A stretch of DNA of 64,000 bases from Centipeda flueggei ATCC 43531 (GTDB taxonomy: Bacteria; Bacillota; Negativicutes; Selenomonadales; Selenomonadaceae): contig NZ_GG694010.1 in NCBI RefSeq assembly GCF_000160695.1, positions 121,371-185,370 of the forward strand, read 5' to 3'. The notes under the pieces are model-generated. The model did no database searches. It was not told the origin of the DNA and was given only the letters and a program-made list of their open reading frames with translations. A program made the translations under genes and the position numbers. Shown here in pieces: positions 1 to 7,530 of this stretch. Position 1 is the first letter of the stretch; every line of letters starts with the position of its first letter.

Positions 1-196
1 TCTCCAGCAGCAAGGTGATGATCGGAAAGAACGCCGCCTCCGTTTTCCCCGACGCCGTTGAGGAGGTGAGGAGGACGTGCTCCTCCGACCCAAAGATCGC
101 CTCGCCTGCCGCGACCTGAACCCCGCGCAGACTGCGCCAATCCTGCCCGTAGATGTACTCACGGACACAGGGCGCATAGCGGTCAAACACGTTCAT
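1..196 (-). CDS. DEAD/DEAH-box helicase, N-terminal fragment
   Basis: Only the first 65 codons are inside the window; the gene runs off the left edge. The ATG overlaps the stop of the upstream ATPase gene (ATGA), so the two are translationally coupled. Reading the complement gives a Q-motif-like stretch (WRSLRGVQ, residues 21-28) followed by a Walker A loop of the form TSSTASGKTEAAFFP (residues 45-59), which is typical of superfamily II helicases, including the large helicases that accompany BrxD-type ATPases. The role is probably DNA or RNA translocation together with the two upstream proteins. The C-terminal helicase lobe and any accessory domains cannot be seen, so the exact subfamily is open. 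Confidence 0.8.
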   Translation of the reverse strand, partial: MNVFDRYAPCVREYIYGQDWRSLRGVQVAAGEAIFGSEEHVLLTSSTASGKTEAAFFPIITLLLE

Positions 197-1518
197 AGAT
201 CAAACTCCGCAAACTGCGCACTGACCTCCGCCCCCTCCACCGCATTGGCGGCATAGGAAAAGTTCTCCGACAGGAGCAAATCTGCCATCTTGAGCGTCGG
301 TGTCTGATAGATGATATCCAGTGCCTGAATGAAGTCACGAATCACCTCACGCGGCGTAATGTGGTCATCTGCGCCGATGCGCCCGAACTCGATGCGGATG
401 AAATCCGCCAGATCCTCCTGCGTGACGGTCGTCTCGTATCCGTACAGCTCCGCATGGATGCCTGACAGCTTTTCCACCAGCACCAGCATCTCCTCATGTG
501 TCAGGGGCGACAGCTTGATAACGGGCGAGAGCAGATCGCGGTGCTCGCCTGCAAAGCGCCCCTCGGCAAGGCGCGAGCGCAGCGCCTCATAGCTGTATAC
601 GCCGCGGCGCGTATCCTCCATGCAGGCAGGCGTGCCGCAGAGAACCATCCCGAGATACTTGGCGCGCCCCTGCATGGCATCGTTGTACATCGTGAGGATC
701 TTCTCATAGTTATACTGGCGCGTAATCGCATGGGGAATCTTGTAGATATTGACCAGCTCATCGATAAAGATGAGCATCCCCGCGTAGCCTGCCTGCCGCA
801 GAAATGCGGCGAACAGCTTCAGATACTCATACCAGTCATCATCTGTGATGATGATATTCACGCCGAGCGCATGCCGTGCCTCCGTCTTGGTCGTATACTC
901 CCCGCGAAACCATCGCGCTACCTGTGCACGCAGTGCCTCGTCACCGTCGCGGTAAGCATGATAGTAGAGCGTCAGAAGACGCGTAAAATCAAAGCCGTGG
1001 ACAAGATCATTCAGACCGTAAATCATCGCAGCGATGCGCCGCTCCACCACCGCTGAGAAGTCCGCACGGTCCGGCGGCGTTTCCTCCGCCGTCTCCTGCT
1101 GGATTCGGCTGATCCAGCGGTCGAGGATGAGGGTGAGCGCGCCTCCCTCGGGCGTCGTCTTGGTCGCCATATTGCGGATCAGCTCACGATAGGTTGCGAG
1201 CCCCTGCCCACGCGTCCCCTGAAGCCGGCGCTCCGGAGAGAGATCTGCATCCACCACGACGAAATTCTTCGCCATCACATAGCTGCGCAGGGTCTGAAGG
1301 AGGAAACTCTTGCCACTCCCATAGCGCCCCATAATAAAGCGAAAGGATGCACCGCCCTCCGCAATCATATCCACATCCGACAGGAGCGCCTCGATCTCAC
1401 GCCGACGCCCCACCGTGATATAGGGAAGCCCGACACGCGGCACAACGCCCCCCTTGAGCGCATTGATGAGTGTCTGCGCGATGCGGCGCGGAACCTTCCG
1501 CTGTTCATTCGATGCCAT
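193..1518 (-). CDS. BrxD/DUF2791-like P-loop ATPase of accessory cassette
   Basis: A 441-residue P-loop ATPase. Walker A is GRYGSGKS at residues 64-71 and the Walker B strand with catalytic acid is LIFIDE at about 249-254. The fold pattern (basic N-terminus, early Walker A, long helical insertion, late Walker B followed by a polar sensor region) matches my knowledge of the DUF2791/BREX ATP-binding family (BrxD-like). The chosen start is the ATG preceded by GGGAGG at 7-nt spacing; the open frame extends further upstream but that part overlaps the preceding gene. It overlaps the TerB-domain gene by 14 nt and the helicase gene by 4 nt, so the three form one transcription unit. Function as part of a nucleic-acid-targeting defence or stress module is inference; no PglX, PglZ or BrxL is visible. 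Confidence 0.8.
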   Translation of the reverse strand: MASNEQRKVPRRIAQTLINALKGGVVPRVGLPYITVGRRREIEALLSDVDMIAEGGASFRFIMGRYGSGKSFLLQTLRSYVMAKNFVVVDADLSPERRLQGTRGQGLATYRELIRNMATKTTPEGGALTLILDRWISRIQQETAEETPPDRADFSAVVERRIAAMIYGLNDLVHGFDFTRLLTLYYHAYRDGDEALRAQVARWFRGEYTTKTEARHALGVNIIITDDDWYEYLKLFAAFLRQAGYAGMLIFIDELVNIYKIPHAITRQYNYEKILTMYNDAMQGRAKYLGMVLCGTPACMEDTRRGVYSYEALRSRLAEGRFAGEHRDLLSPVIKLSPLTHEEMLVLVEKLSGIHAELYGYETTVTQEDLADFIRIEFGRIGADDHITPREVIRDFIQALDIIYQTPTLKMADLLLSENFSYAANAVEGAEVSAQFAEFDL

Positions 1519-3049
1519 GACTGTACCTCCCTTCCAATTCATCACGATAATCCTCCACAACGGCAGGCGGCTCGCCCTCAATCACCGTATCGGAAAAATC
1601 CTCATACAGCTTCTCGTTGATGCTGTCCACGAGCACGGAGAGGATCTGTCCCTCCGCGCGCACCCAATCAAGATTCCCATCGGTCAGGAGCGCACAGAGG
1701 AGACGCTTCTCCGCCTGTGTCAGGCCATGATCGGCGGACGACGAGGACGGTGTATCCTGCTGCTGCGGATTCGTATATGGCGCTGCCGCTGCATTCTGCG
1801 CTGCAGGGGGTTGCAGAGAATGCTCCTGCATAGGAGGTGATATGTTCTCCCCTGCGACGGGGAGCAATTCATCATTCTCATCCACAATCAGGCGCTCCTC
1901 GGTGACAGCAGCATCGGCGCGGATGCGGTCAAGCTGACTAAAATCCAAATGAACGCGGCGTGCCTCGATCTCCCGCTGTGCCGCGAAAAATTCTGCTGTC
2001 TCCTCACGGATGATCTTCCACTGCCATTTTAGGAGCTGCGGCAGCCGAATCTCCGTGAGCTCATAGTGCTCGCGCAGCTGCGTATCCACCCCGCGCAGGA
2101 GCCCACCGATACGCTGCGCCGCACCATCCGTACGCTCATAAGAATGCAGCTGCCATGCGCCGCCTGCGCACTCATACTGCCGCAGAGGATGCACGGCATA
2201 GATGCGGTCCTCCTCCGCGCGCGGCGGATGAAATACGGCCGACGCAAAGAGATCCACCGACCTCGTACAGGAACGTGCGATACAGTCCGAGAAAAAATCG
2301 CAGATGCGGTGTTTTTCATAGTATTCTTTGACACGTGCAAGGACGCGGAGGACAATGGCATCCGCTTCCGCTGTATGTGTGCGATAGAGTTTGGAGCGCT
2401 CCAAACGATACGAGGAAAGCGTACACACTGCCGCCATGATCTCCTCTGCCGTATGCTCCTCTTGATGCAGCATCACATAGACAGCATCATCCTGTCTGCG
2501 CTCCTGCACCGCCCCATCATGCTCCTCCAACAGCGCAGGGCTGAGCCCATAGTAGATGATGAGCGCACGCTCCCAATCCTTGAGGCAGCGCAGAATCTGC
2601 GGATCCAGAGCACCATAGGCGTGACCGAAGGTATGCAGGCGCTCATAAGCGTCCATCGGTGATGTACAGCCAACGAGTGCCAGGAGCTCATAGGCGTAGA
2701 GCGATGCGTAGGACATTCCCCGCCGCTCTACCTCCCCGCGCCGTACCTTCGTCCGCCAAGCAAAATACCCGCGCAGTTCGGGATCGGTGAGCGAATCATA
2801 TGTCGGGAAATACTGATTGACAGTCCCCCGATAGTCATAGTCGTCCTCGTAGTTCGCCATGAGACGCGCCTGCTTGAGGAAAAGCTCGGAACGGGACTGC
2901 CAGAAGTTCGTCGAGGTTTTGACAAGAGAGCGCATGGCACGGAGCAGCTTCGGTGTTTTCTCCGCCGGCGGCTGCGGCGGGATCTTCTCATCGCCATAGA
3001 GATGCCGCCCCGTACGCCTGCTGTCTGCAAGCCTCCACTCCCATGACAC
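1505..3049 (-). CDS. TerB-N / TerB-C domain protein
   Basis: A protein of about 514 residues. Around residues 78-105 it carries the YFPTYDSLTDPEL..YFAWR..VRRG pattern typical of the TerB-N domain. The last roughly 150 residues, including NEKLYEDFSDT and a VVEDYRDEL segment near the end, resemble TerB-C. The two halves are separated by a Gln/Ala/Ser-rich linker at about 400-440. The start is taken as GTG at 3049, because AGGAGG lies 7 nt upstream; an ATG 18 nt earlier has no such site. These domains were described in tellurite-resistance-related stress or phage-response systems, often encoded next to helicases and ATPases, as here. It is the first gene of the cassette, and a weak promoter-like pair (TCGATT, 17 nt, TAAAAT) precedes it. 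The biochemical role is unknown. Confidence 0.75.
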   Translation of the reverse strand: MSWEWRLADSRRTGRHLYGDEKIPPQPPAEKTPKLLRAMRSLVKTSTNFWQSRSELFLKQARLMANYEDDYDYRGTVNQYFPTYDSLTDPELRGYFAWRTKVRRGEVERRGMSYASLYAYELLALVGCTSPMDAYERLHTFGHAYGALDPQILRCLKDWERALIIYYGLSPALLEEHDGAVQERRQDDAVYVMLHQEEHTAEEIMAAVCTLSSYRLERSKLYRTHTAEADAIVLRVLARVKEYYEKHRICDFFSDCIARSCTRSVDLFASAVFHPPRAEEDRIYAVHPLRQYECAGGAWQLHSYERTDGAAQRIGGLLRGVDTQLREHYELTEIRLPQLLKWQWKIIREETAEFFAAQREIEARRVHLDFSQLDRIRADAAVTEERLIVDENDELLPVAGENISPPMQEHSLQPPAAQNAAAAPYTNPQQQDTPSSSSADHGLTQAEKRLLCALLTDGNLDWVRAEGQILSVLVDSINEKLYEDFSDTVIEGEPPAVVEDYRDELEGRYSHGIE

Positions 3050-3113
3050 CTTGCTCCCTCCTCTCATTCATTCGTTCGGTGCTGTCCTTTTATTTTACTA
3101 CGAAACGAACAGG

Positions 3114-3147
3114 AATCGATGGTCATACCGAATTTATCAGTGATCTC
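3114..3147. repeat. Degenerate end of MITE-like repeat
   Basis: This 34-bp stretch matches 25 of 34 positions of the right end of the MITE-like element at 12794-12947. It contains the identical core GAATTTATCAGTG followed by a variant of the TTCCCTAA end. It lies between the transaldolase terminator and the promoter region of the TerB cassette. No matching left end is recognisable, so it is probably a relic. Confidence 0.4.
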
Positions 3148-3154
3148 TTAAAAA

Positions 3155-3192
3155 CACTCCCTTGAATATCTGTCAAAGTATTCGAGAGAGTG
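3155..3192 (-). terminator. Terminator after transaldolase gene
   Basis: A 14-bp stem with two G-U pairs (CACTCTCTCGAATA against TATTCAAGGGAGTG on the minus strand), a 10-nt loop and a following TTTTT run. It lies 24 nt after the transaldolase stop. Confidence 0.75.
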
Positions 3193-3215
3193 CTTGGAAT
3201 CAAGACATATGCTCT

Positions 3216-3893
3216 TTACAGCTCCGCGAGGGTCTTTCCCCCATATAGCCCCGCCCAATCGTCGGAGAATGCCTGCACCGCATCTGCAACGACCTGCTTG
3301 GCAAAGATGCCGCGCAGCACGTCAGGAGCCACGGTGACGGAATGTGCGCCTGCGAGAATCGCACGGTCGATCTGGGCGGGCTGCTTGAAACTCGCTGCTA
3401 AAATCTCTGTCTCATAGCCGTAATGTGCAATAATGCCGGCGATATTCCCGATCACGGACGCCGCATCGACGCCAAGCGCCTCCATGCGGTTATAGTACGG
3501 AGCGATGCAGTCCGCGCCTGCCTCCAGTGCCATAAACGCCTGGTCCATCCCGTAGACGGCCGTCGCCGTCACGTTCGCCCCCTGACGGCGGAGCGCTTTG
3601 ATGACCTTGACGCCTTCAAAATCAACGGGAACCTTAATGAATACCTTCTCATCGACATGATGAAATACCGCCTCTGCATCGCGCATCATCCCGTCATAGT
3701 CCGTCGCCGTCACTTGGATATGCAGGGGGCGGAGCTTGCCGATGATGGAGCGAATCTCACGCATGTGGGCAAAGAACGGGACACTCCCCTCCTTCTTGAC
3801 GATACTCGGGTTGCTGGTCACACCGGCGATCGGCAGATATTCCGAAAGCGCACGAATCTCATCGAGATTTGCCGAATCAATCAGATACTTCAT
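3216..3893 (-). CDS. Transaldolase / fructose-6-phosphate aldolase-like
   Basis: A 225-residue class I aldolase of the short transaldolase (MipB/TalC/FSA) family. The N-terminus MKYLIDSANLDEIR, the substrate-loop motif GVTSNPS (residues 24-30) and the Schiff-base lysine K87 in FIKVPV are all present, and the length is normal for the family. It would transfer dihydroxyacetone units in the non-oxidative pentose phosphate pathway in the cytoplasm. The family also includes fructose-6-phosphate aldolases, which cannot be separated by eye. The start is the ATG with AGGGAG about 10 nt upstream; the frame stays open 9 codons further without support. It stands alone between two terminators. Confidence 0.88.
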   Translation of the reverse strand: MKYLIDSANLDEIRALSEYLPIAGVTSNPSIVKKEGSVPFFAHMREIRSIIGKLRPLHIQVTATDYDGMMRDAEAVFHHVDEKVFIKVPVDFEGVKVIKALRRQGANVTATAVYGMDQAFMALEAGADCIAPYYNRMEALGVDAASVIGNIAGIIAHYGYETEILAASFKQPAQIDRAILAGAHSVTVAPDVLRGIFAKQVVADAVQAFSDDWAGLYGGKTLAEL

Positions 3894-3921
3894 GGTATAG
3901 GATCTCCCTTCACATGGCAAA

Positions 3922-3946
3922 GCCCACCGACTTCACAGCGGTGGGC
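3922..3946 (-). terminator. Terminator after trpA
   Basis: An 8-bp perfect GC-rich stem (GCCCACCG / CGGTGGGC) with a 9-nt loop and a short T run on the minus strand, 13 nt after the trpA stop. It closes the trpCBA unit. Confidence 0.65.
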
Positions 3947-3958
3947 AATATTGTTCCC

Positions 3959-4744
3959 TTAAGCATCGAGTGCCTTGCGCATCGCAGCAATCAGCCGGAT
4001 GCCGCCGTCGATATCACCGTCGAGAATGTGCTTGACGACCGCACTGCCGACGATCACACCGTCTGCCTGCTTTGCGGCGCGTGCGGCAGCCTCGGGCGTA
4101 CCGATGCCGAAGCCGATGGCAAGAGGGATATCCGTATAGCGGCGTGCGGCAGAGCAGACCTTCCCGATGATGCTGTAGTCGATCTCCTTGACGCCTGTGA
4201 CACCATAGTTCGAGACGCAGTAGACGAAGCCCGCTGCATGACGGCACGTCTCCGCCATGCGCTCTTCCGTCGTTCCCGGCGTGATGAACTCCGTCAGGGT
4301 AAAGTCATGCGCACCGCAGATGCGGCGCATTTCCTCTGACTCTTCGTGCGGGACATCGGGCAGGATCACGCCGTCCATCCCCGCTGCCTTGAAGTCCGTG
4401 ACAAAGCGCTCAAACCCATAGTGGTTCACCATGTTGATGTAGCCCATGCCGACGATGGGGATCTCGGAGTGTCTGCGGATCTCCTTGACGATCTCAAGCG
4501 CCTTCTTCATCGTCATGCCGTTCTTCAGTGCTGCGACGCTTGCCGCCTGAATCACGGGACCGTCCGCCATGGGATCGGAGAACGGCAGTCCGAGCTCGAT
4601 GAGGTCGGCGCCCGCCTCCTCGGCACGGCGCACGATGTCCACGGTTGCCTCCGCACTCGGGCAGCCCGCCGTCACGTAGATGTAAAGCCCTGTCCGTCCG
4701 TCGGCGCGGAGCTTTGCGAGTTTGTTATTCATCCGCTTGCTCAT
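3959..4744 (-). CDS. trpA: Tryptophan synthase alpha subunit
   Basis: A 261-residue TIM-barrel subunit that cleaves indole-3-glycerol phosphate to indole and glyceraldehyde-3-phosphate, passing indole to TrpB. The catalytic acids are visible as E50 in [11 protein letters not shown] and D61 in MADGP. The phosphate-binding segments ([27 protein letters not shown]) are intact. The start ATG overlaps the trpB stop as ATGA, so expression is coupled. Length and motifs are those of a normal functional TrpA. Confidence 0.97.
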   Translation of the reverse strand: MSKRMNNKLAKLRADGRTGLYIYVTAGCPSAEATVDIVRRAEEAGADLIELGLPFSDPMADGPVIQAASVAALKNGMTMKKALEIVKEIRRHSEIPIVGMGYINMVNHYGFERFVTDFKAAGMDGVILPDVPHEESEEMRRICGAHDFTLTEFITPGTTEERMAETCRHAAGFVYCVSNYGVTGVKEIDYSIIGKVCSAARRYTDIPLAIGFGIGTPEAAARAAKQADGVIVGSAVVKHILDGDIDGGIRLIAAMRKALDA

Positions 4745-5928
4745 GCGATGTCCTCCCCCAGCTCCTTTGCCACCATCTGCACGTCCTTGTCGCCGCGTCC
4801 CGAGAGACAGACAACAACGCGCTCGCCCGCCTTGGTCTTGGGCATCAGCGTCTCCAGATACGCCAGCGCATGCGAGCTCTCGAGCGCGGGAATGATCCCC
4901 TCGATGCGCGAGAGACGCTGGAATGCGTCGAGTGCCTCTCTGTCCGTCACAGAGACATAGGTGACGATGCCCTTGTCCTTAAAGTAGGAATGCTCCGGAC
5001 CAACGCCGGGGTAGTCAAGCCCTGCCGAGATGCTGTACGCCTCAATGACCTGCCCGTCCTCATTCTGCAGGAGGTTGCTGTACGCTCCGTGCAGGATGCC
5101 CGGCGTACCGCCGCCGCTGAGCGTCTTGGCATTGTCGCCGTCCGCATCGCTGCGCCCACCCCCCTCGACGCAGAACTTCTTCACGTCGGCATCATTGCGA
5201 AAATCATAGATCGTACCGATGGCGTTGCTCCCGCCGCCGATGCAGGCGACGAGATAGTCGGGTTTCGCGTGGAATTTCTCCTCTGCCTGTGTGCGAATCT
5301 CCTCACCGATGACCTTCTGGAAGTCGCGCACCATCATCGGATAGGGATGAGGCCCGACAGCGGAGCCAATGACGTAGTAAGTATCCGTGATGTTTGTTGC
5401 CCAGTAGCGGATCGCCTCGCTCGTTGCATCCTTCAGCGTTCCCGTGCCGCTCGATACGGGGACAACCGTCGCGCCGAGCAGACGCATACGGAACACGTTG
5501 AGCTTCTGCCGCTCCACGTCAAGCGCACCCATGAAGATGCGGCATTCCATTCCAAAGAGTGCCGCTACCGTCGCCGTCGCCACACCGTGCTGCCCCGCGC
5601 CCGTCTCTGCGATAATGCGCTTCTTGCCCATGCGGTGTGCAAGAAGTGCCTGTCCGAGCGCATTATTGATCTTATGCGCCCCCGTATGGAGAAGATCCTC
5701 GCGCTTGAGATAGATGTCCGCCTTGCCGTAGTGCTTCGTCAGCCGCTCGGCAAAATAAAGATTCGTCGGACGCCCTGCATACTCCTTGAGGTAGCTGCGG
5801 TACTCCGCCTGAAACGCCGCATCGTCACGGTATTTCAGATATGCCTCTTCCAGCTCATTCAGTGCCGGCATCACAATCTCGGGCACATACTGCCCGCCAT
5901 AGTCGCCGAATCGTCCCTTCTTGCTCAT
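4741..5928 (-). CDS. trpB: Tryptophan synthase beta subunit
   Basis: A 395-residue PLP enzyme that condenses indole with serine to give tryptophan. The PLP lysine is K86 in HTGAHKINN and the cofactor phosphate loop GGGSNAIG is present. Length fits the standard TrpB1 class, which pairs with TrpA. It follows trpC by 3 nt and overlaps trpA by 4 nt, in the order trpC-trpB-trpA. Confidence 0.97.
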   Translation of the reverse strand: MSKKGRFGDYGGQYVPEIVMPALNELEEAYLKYRDDAAFQAEYRSYLKEYAGRPTNLYFAERLTKHYGKADIYLKREDLLHTGAHKINNALGQALLAHRMGKKRIIAETGAGQHGVATATVAALFGMECRIFMGALDVERQKLNVFRMRLLGATVVPVSSGTGTLKDATSEAIRYWATNITDTYYVIGSAVGPHPYPMMVRDFQKVIGEEIRTQAEEKFHAKPDYLVACIGGGSNAIGTIYDFRNDADVKKFCVEGGGRSDADGDNAKTLSGGGTPGILHGAYSNLLQNEDGQVIEAYSISAGLDYPGVGPEHSYFKDKGIVTYVSVTDREALDAFQRLSRIEGIIPALESSHALAYLETLMPKTKAGERVVVCLSGRGDKDVQMVAKELGEDIA

Positions 5929-5931
5929 ATA

Positions 5932-6717
5932 TTATTGCTCCTTCGTCTCAACATCAACCAGTTCTCTTGCAAACGCCCCGACATCCGCCGCACGCACCAA
6001 TCCCTCTCCGACCAGCACGCCTTTGCACCCTGCCGCACGAACGCGTTCCGCATCCGCACGGGCAAAGATGCCGCTCTCGCTGATGAGCGTACGATTCTTG
6101 TCTGCGTAGGGCAGGAGGGCGAGCGTCGTCTCCACGCTCGTCTCAAAGGTCACGAGATTGCGGTTGTTGATGCCGATGAATTCTGCCGGCGTTTCCTGTG
6201 CAGTTTCCAAATCACGGCGGTCGTGCACCTCTACAAGAGCGTCCATCCCAAGACTCCACGTCAGGTAAAGCAGCTGCTTCAGCTGCTCCGGCGTGAGGAT
6301 GCGCACAATCAGCAGAACGGCATCCGCGCCCAACGCACGCGCCTCGTAGACCTGATAGGGATCGATGATAAAATCCTTGCGCAGGAGAGGTGTATCCACA
6401 CGTGCACGTACGGCGGAAAAATCCGCGTTGCTGCCGAGAAAATGCGGATCGGTATGCACGGAGAGCACGGCTGCGCCTGCCGCCGTATAGATATCGGCGA
6501 GCTCCGTGACCGTGTGCGCCGTTGTCAGCCGTCCCTTGGCGGGCGACTGCAGCTTGCACTCAGCGATCAGCCCCCACCCATGCCATCGGAAGTGCTCCGC
6601 CATACGGAACGTCCCACAGGACAGGTCCCGTTTCAGTACATCGAGCGGCACGGCCTCCTTCGCCGCCGCGACAATGCCGCGCTTCTTCGCCACGATTTCA
6701 GCAAGTATATCGCGCAT
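5932..6717 (-). CDS. trpC: Indole-3-glycerol-phosphate synthase
   Basis: A 261-residue TIM barrel that closes the ring of carboxyphenylamino-deoxyribulose phosphate. The active-site strand reads IAECKLQSPAKG (usually IAE.K..SPS.G), and LLRKDFIIDPYQ and INNRNL are conserved. The ATG is preceded by AGGAGG at 6-nt spacing. It is first in trpCBA and has its own consensus-like promoter downstream of trpF. No trpE, trpG or trpD is in the window, so the early pathway genes must lie elsewhere. Confidence 0.95.
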   Translation of the reverse strand: MRDILAEIVAKKRGIVAAAKEAVPLDVLKRDLSCGTFRMAEHFRWHGWGLIAECKLQSPAKGRLTTAHTVTELADIYTAAGAAVLSVHTDPHFLGSNADFSAVRARVDTPLLRKDFIIDPYQVYEARALGADAVLLIVRILTPEQLKQLLYLTWSLGMDALVEVHDRRDLETAQETPAEFIGINNRNLVTFETSVETTLALLPYADKNRTLISESGIFARADAERVRAAGCKGVLVGEGLVRAADVGAFARELVDVETKEQ

Positions 6718-6767
6718 TGTGCACCTCCTTCAGATGATTCATTCTGCGCCTTTCGGCGTATTTGTCT

Positions 6768-6796
6768 ATCTTAGAGGAGAATGCGGCATTTGTCAA
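6768..6796 (-). promoter_or_regulatory. Promoter of trpCBA
   Basis: On the minus strand there is a perfect -35 TTGACA, a 17-nt spacer and -10 TAAGAT, about 50 nt before the trpC start. The short leader contains a compact hairpin, CGCC-GAAA-GGCG. No leader peptide with Trp codons and no attenuator are visible. Confidence 0.75.
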
Positions 6797-6850
6797 TGCG
6801 AGGACGCACACGATCACTTGTACCGTTCGTGTTCGTGCGGGACAAACGGA

Positions 6851-7462
6851 TTACCGAAGCGCACACACCGCCTCCATAAACGCTGTGATTTTCGCCTTGG
6901 ATTTCACGCCGTCCTCCTCAAGACCTCCCGATACATCAATGCCGAATGGATGAAAGGTCTCGACGGCCTCCCTGACATTCGCGGCCGTGATGCCGCCTGC
7001 GATCAGCACGGGCTTCGTAACGCGCGCAATCTCCCGTGCCGCTTCCTGCCAATGGAACGCCAGTCCCGTGCCGCCTGCTGCGCCTTTGACGTAGCTGTCA
7101 ACGAGAATGATCTCCGCAGGATAGACGTTCGCTGCCTCTGCATCGAAGTCGTCTCCATAGCGGTACGCCTTGATCACGGGGCGCTCTGCCATGCGTGCCA
7201 TCTCTGCCGTCTCGTGCCCGTGCAGCTGCACATAGTCCAGCCCAACGGCATCGGCAATCCGGTTCACCTCCGCCATCGGCGCATCGACAAAGACGCCGAC
7301 CTTCTTCACGCGCTGCATCTCCCGCGCAATCTCATGTGCCGTCTCCGGCGCAGCATAACGCCGACTGCCCTGCGCGAAGATGAACCCGATGTAGTCCGCC
7401 CCCGCCGCCTCTGCCGCACGTGCCGCTGCCAAGGTCTGCATGCCGCACATCTTCACCCGCAT
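6851..7462 (-). CDS. trpF: Phosphoribosylanthranilate isomerase
   Basis: A 203-residue TIM barrel that isomerises phosphoribosylanthranilate in tryptophan synthesis. The catalytic cysteine is C6 in VKMCGM and the general-acid aspartate is in LVDSYVKGAAGGTG. The C-terminal FGIDVSGGLEEDGVKS phosphate-binding motif is typical. It lies upstream of trpC but is separated by 133 nt that contain a strong promoter, so the unit is split. The glyS terminator lies directly before it, so trpF transcription may rely on read-through or a promoter I cannot see. Confidence 0.95.
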   Translation of the reverse strand: MRVKMCGMQTLAAARAAEAAGADYIGFIFAQGSRRYAAPETAHEIAREMQRVKKVGVFVDAPMAEVNRIADAVGLDYVQLHGHETAEMARMAERPVIKAYRYGDDFDAEAANVYPAEIILVDSYVKGAAGGTGLAFHWQEAAREIARVTKPVLIAGGITAANVREAVETFHPFGIDVSGGLEEDGVKSKAKITAFMEAVCALR

Positions 7463-7484
7463 ACCATCATCCTCTCATAAAAAA

Positions 7485-7522
7485 GCTGCTGCACAAAGAT
7501 GAAAAGGCCTTTGCGCAGCAGC
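7485..7522 (-). terminator. Terminator after glyS
   Basis: A 14-bp stem (GCTGCTGCGCAAAG pairing with CTTTGTGCAGCAGC, one G-U pair) followed on the minus strand by TTTTTT, just after the glyS stop. Confidence 0.88.
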
Positions 7523-7530
7523 GTAATTTG

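Noticed and set aside
6718-6767. Trp leader peptide and attenuator before trpC
   Set aside because: The leader is too short, the only small frame has no Trp codons and only one tetraloop hairpin is present.
4645-6774. Plus-strand open frame of 709 codons opposite trpA, trpB and trpC
   Set aside because: It is antisense to three intact trp genes, has no RBS and shows Arg/Ala/Cys-rich shadow composition typical of high-GC coding regions.
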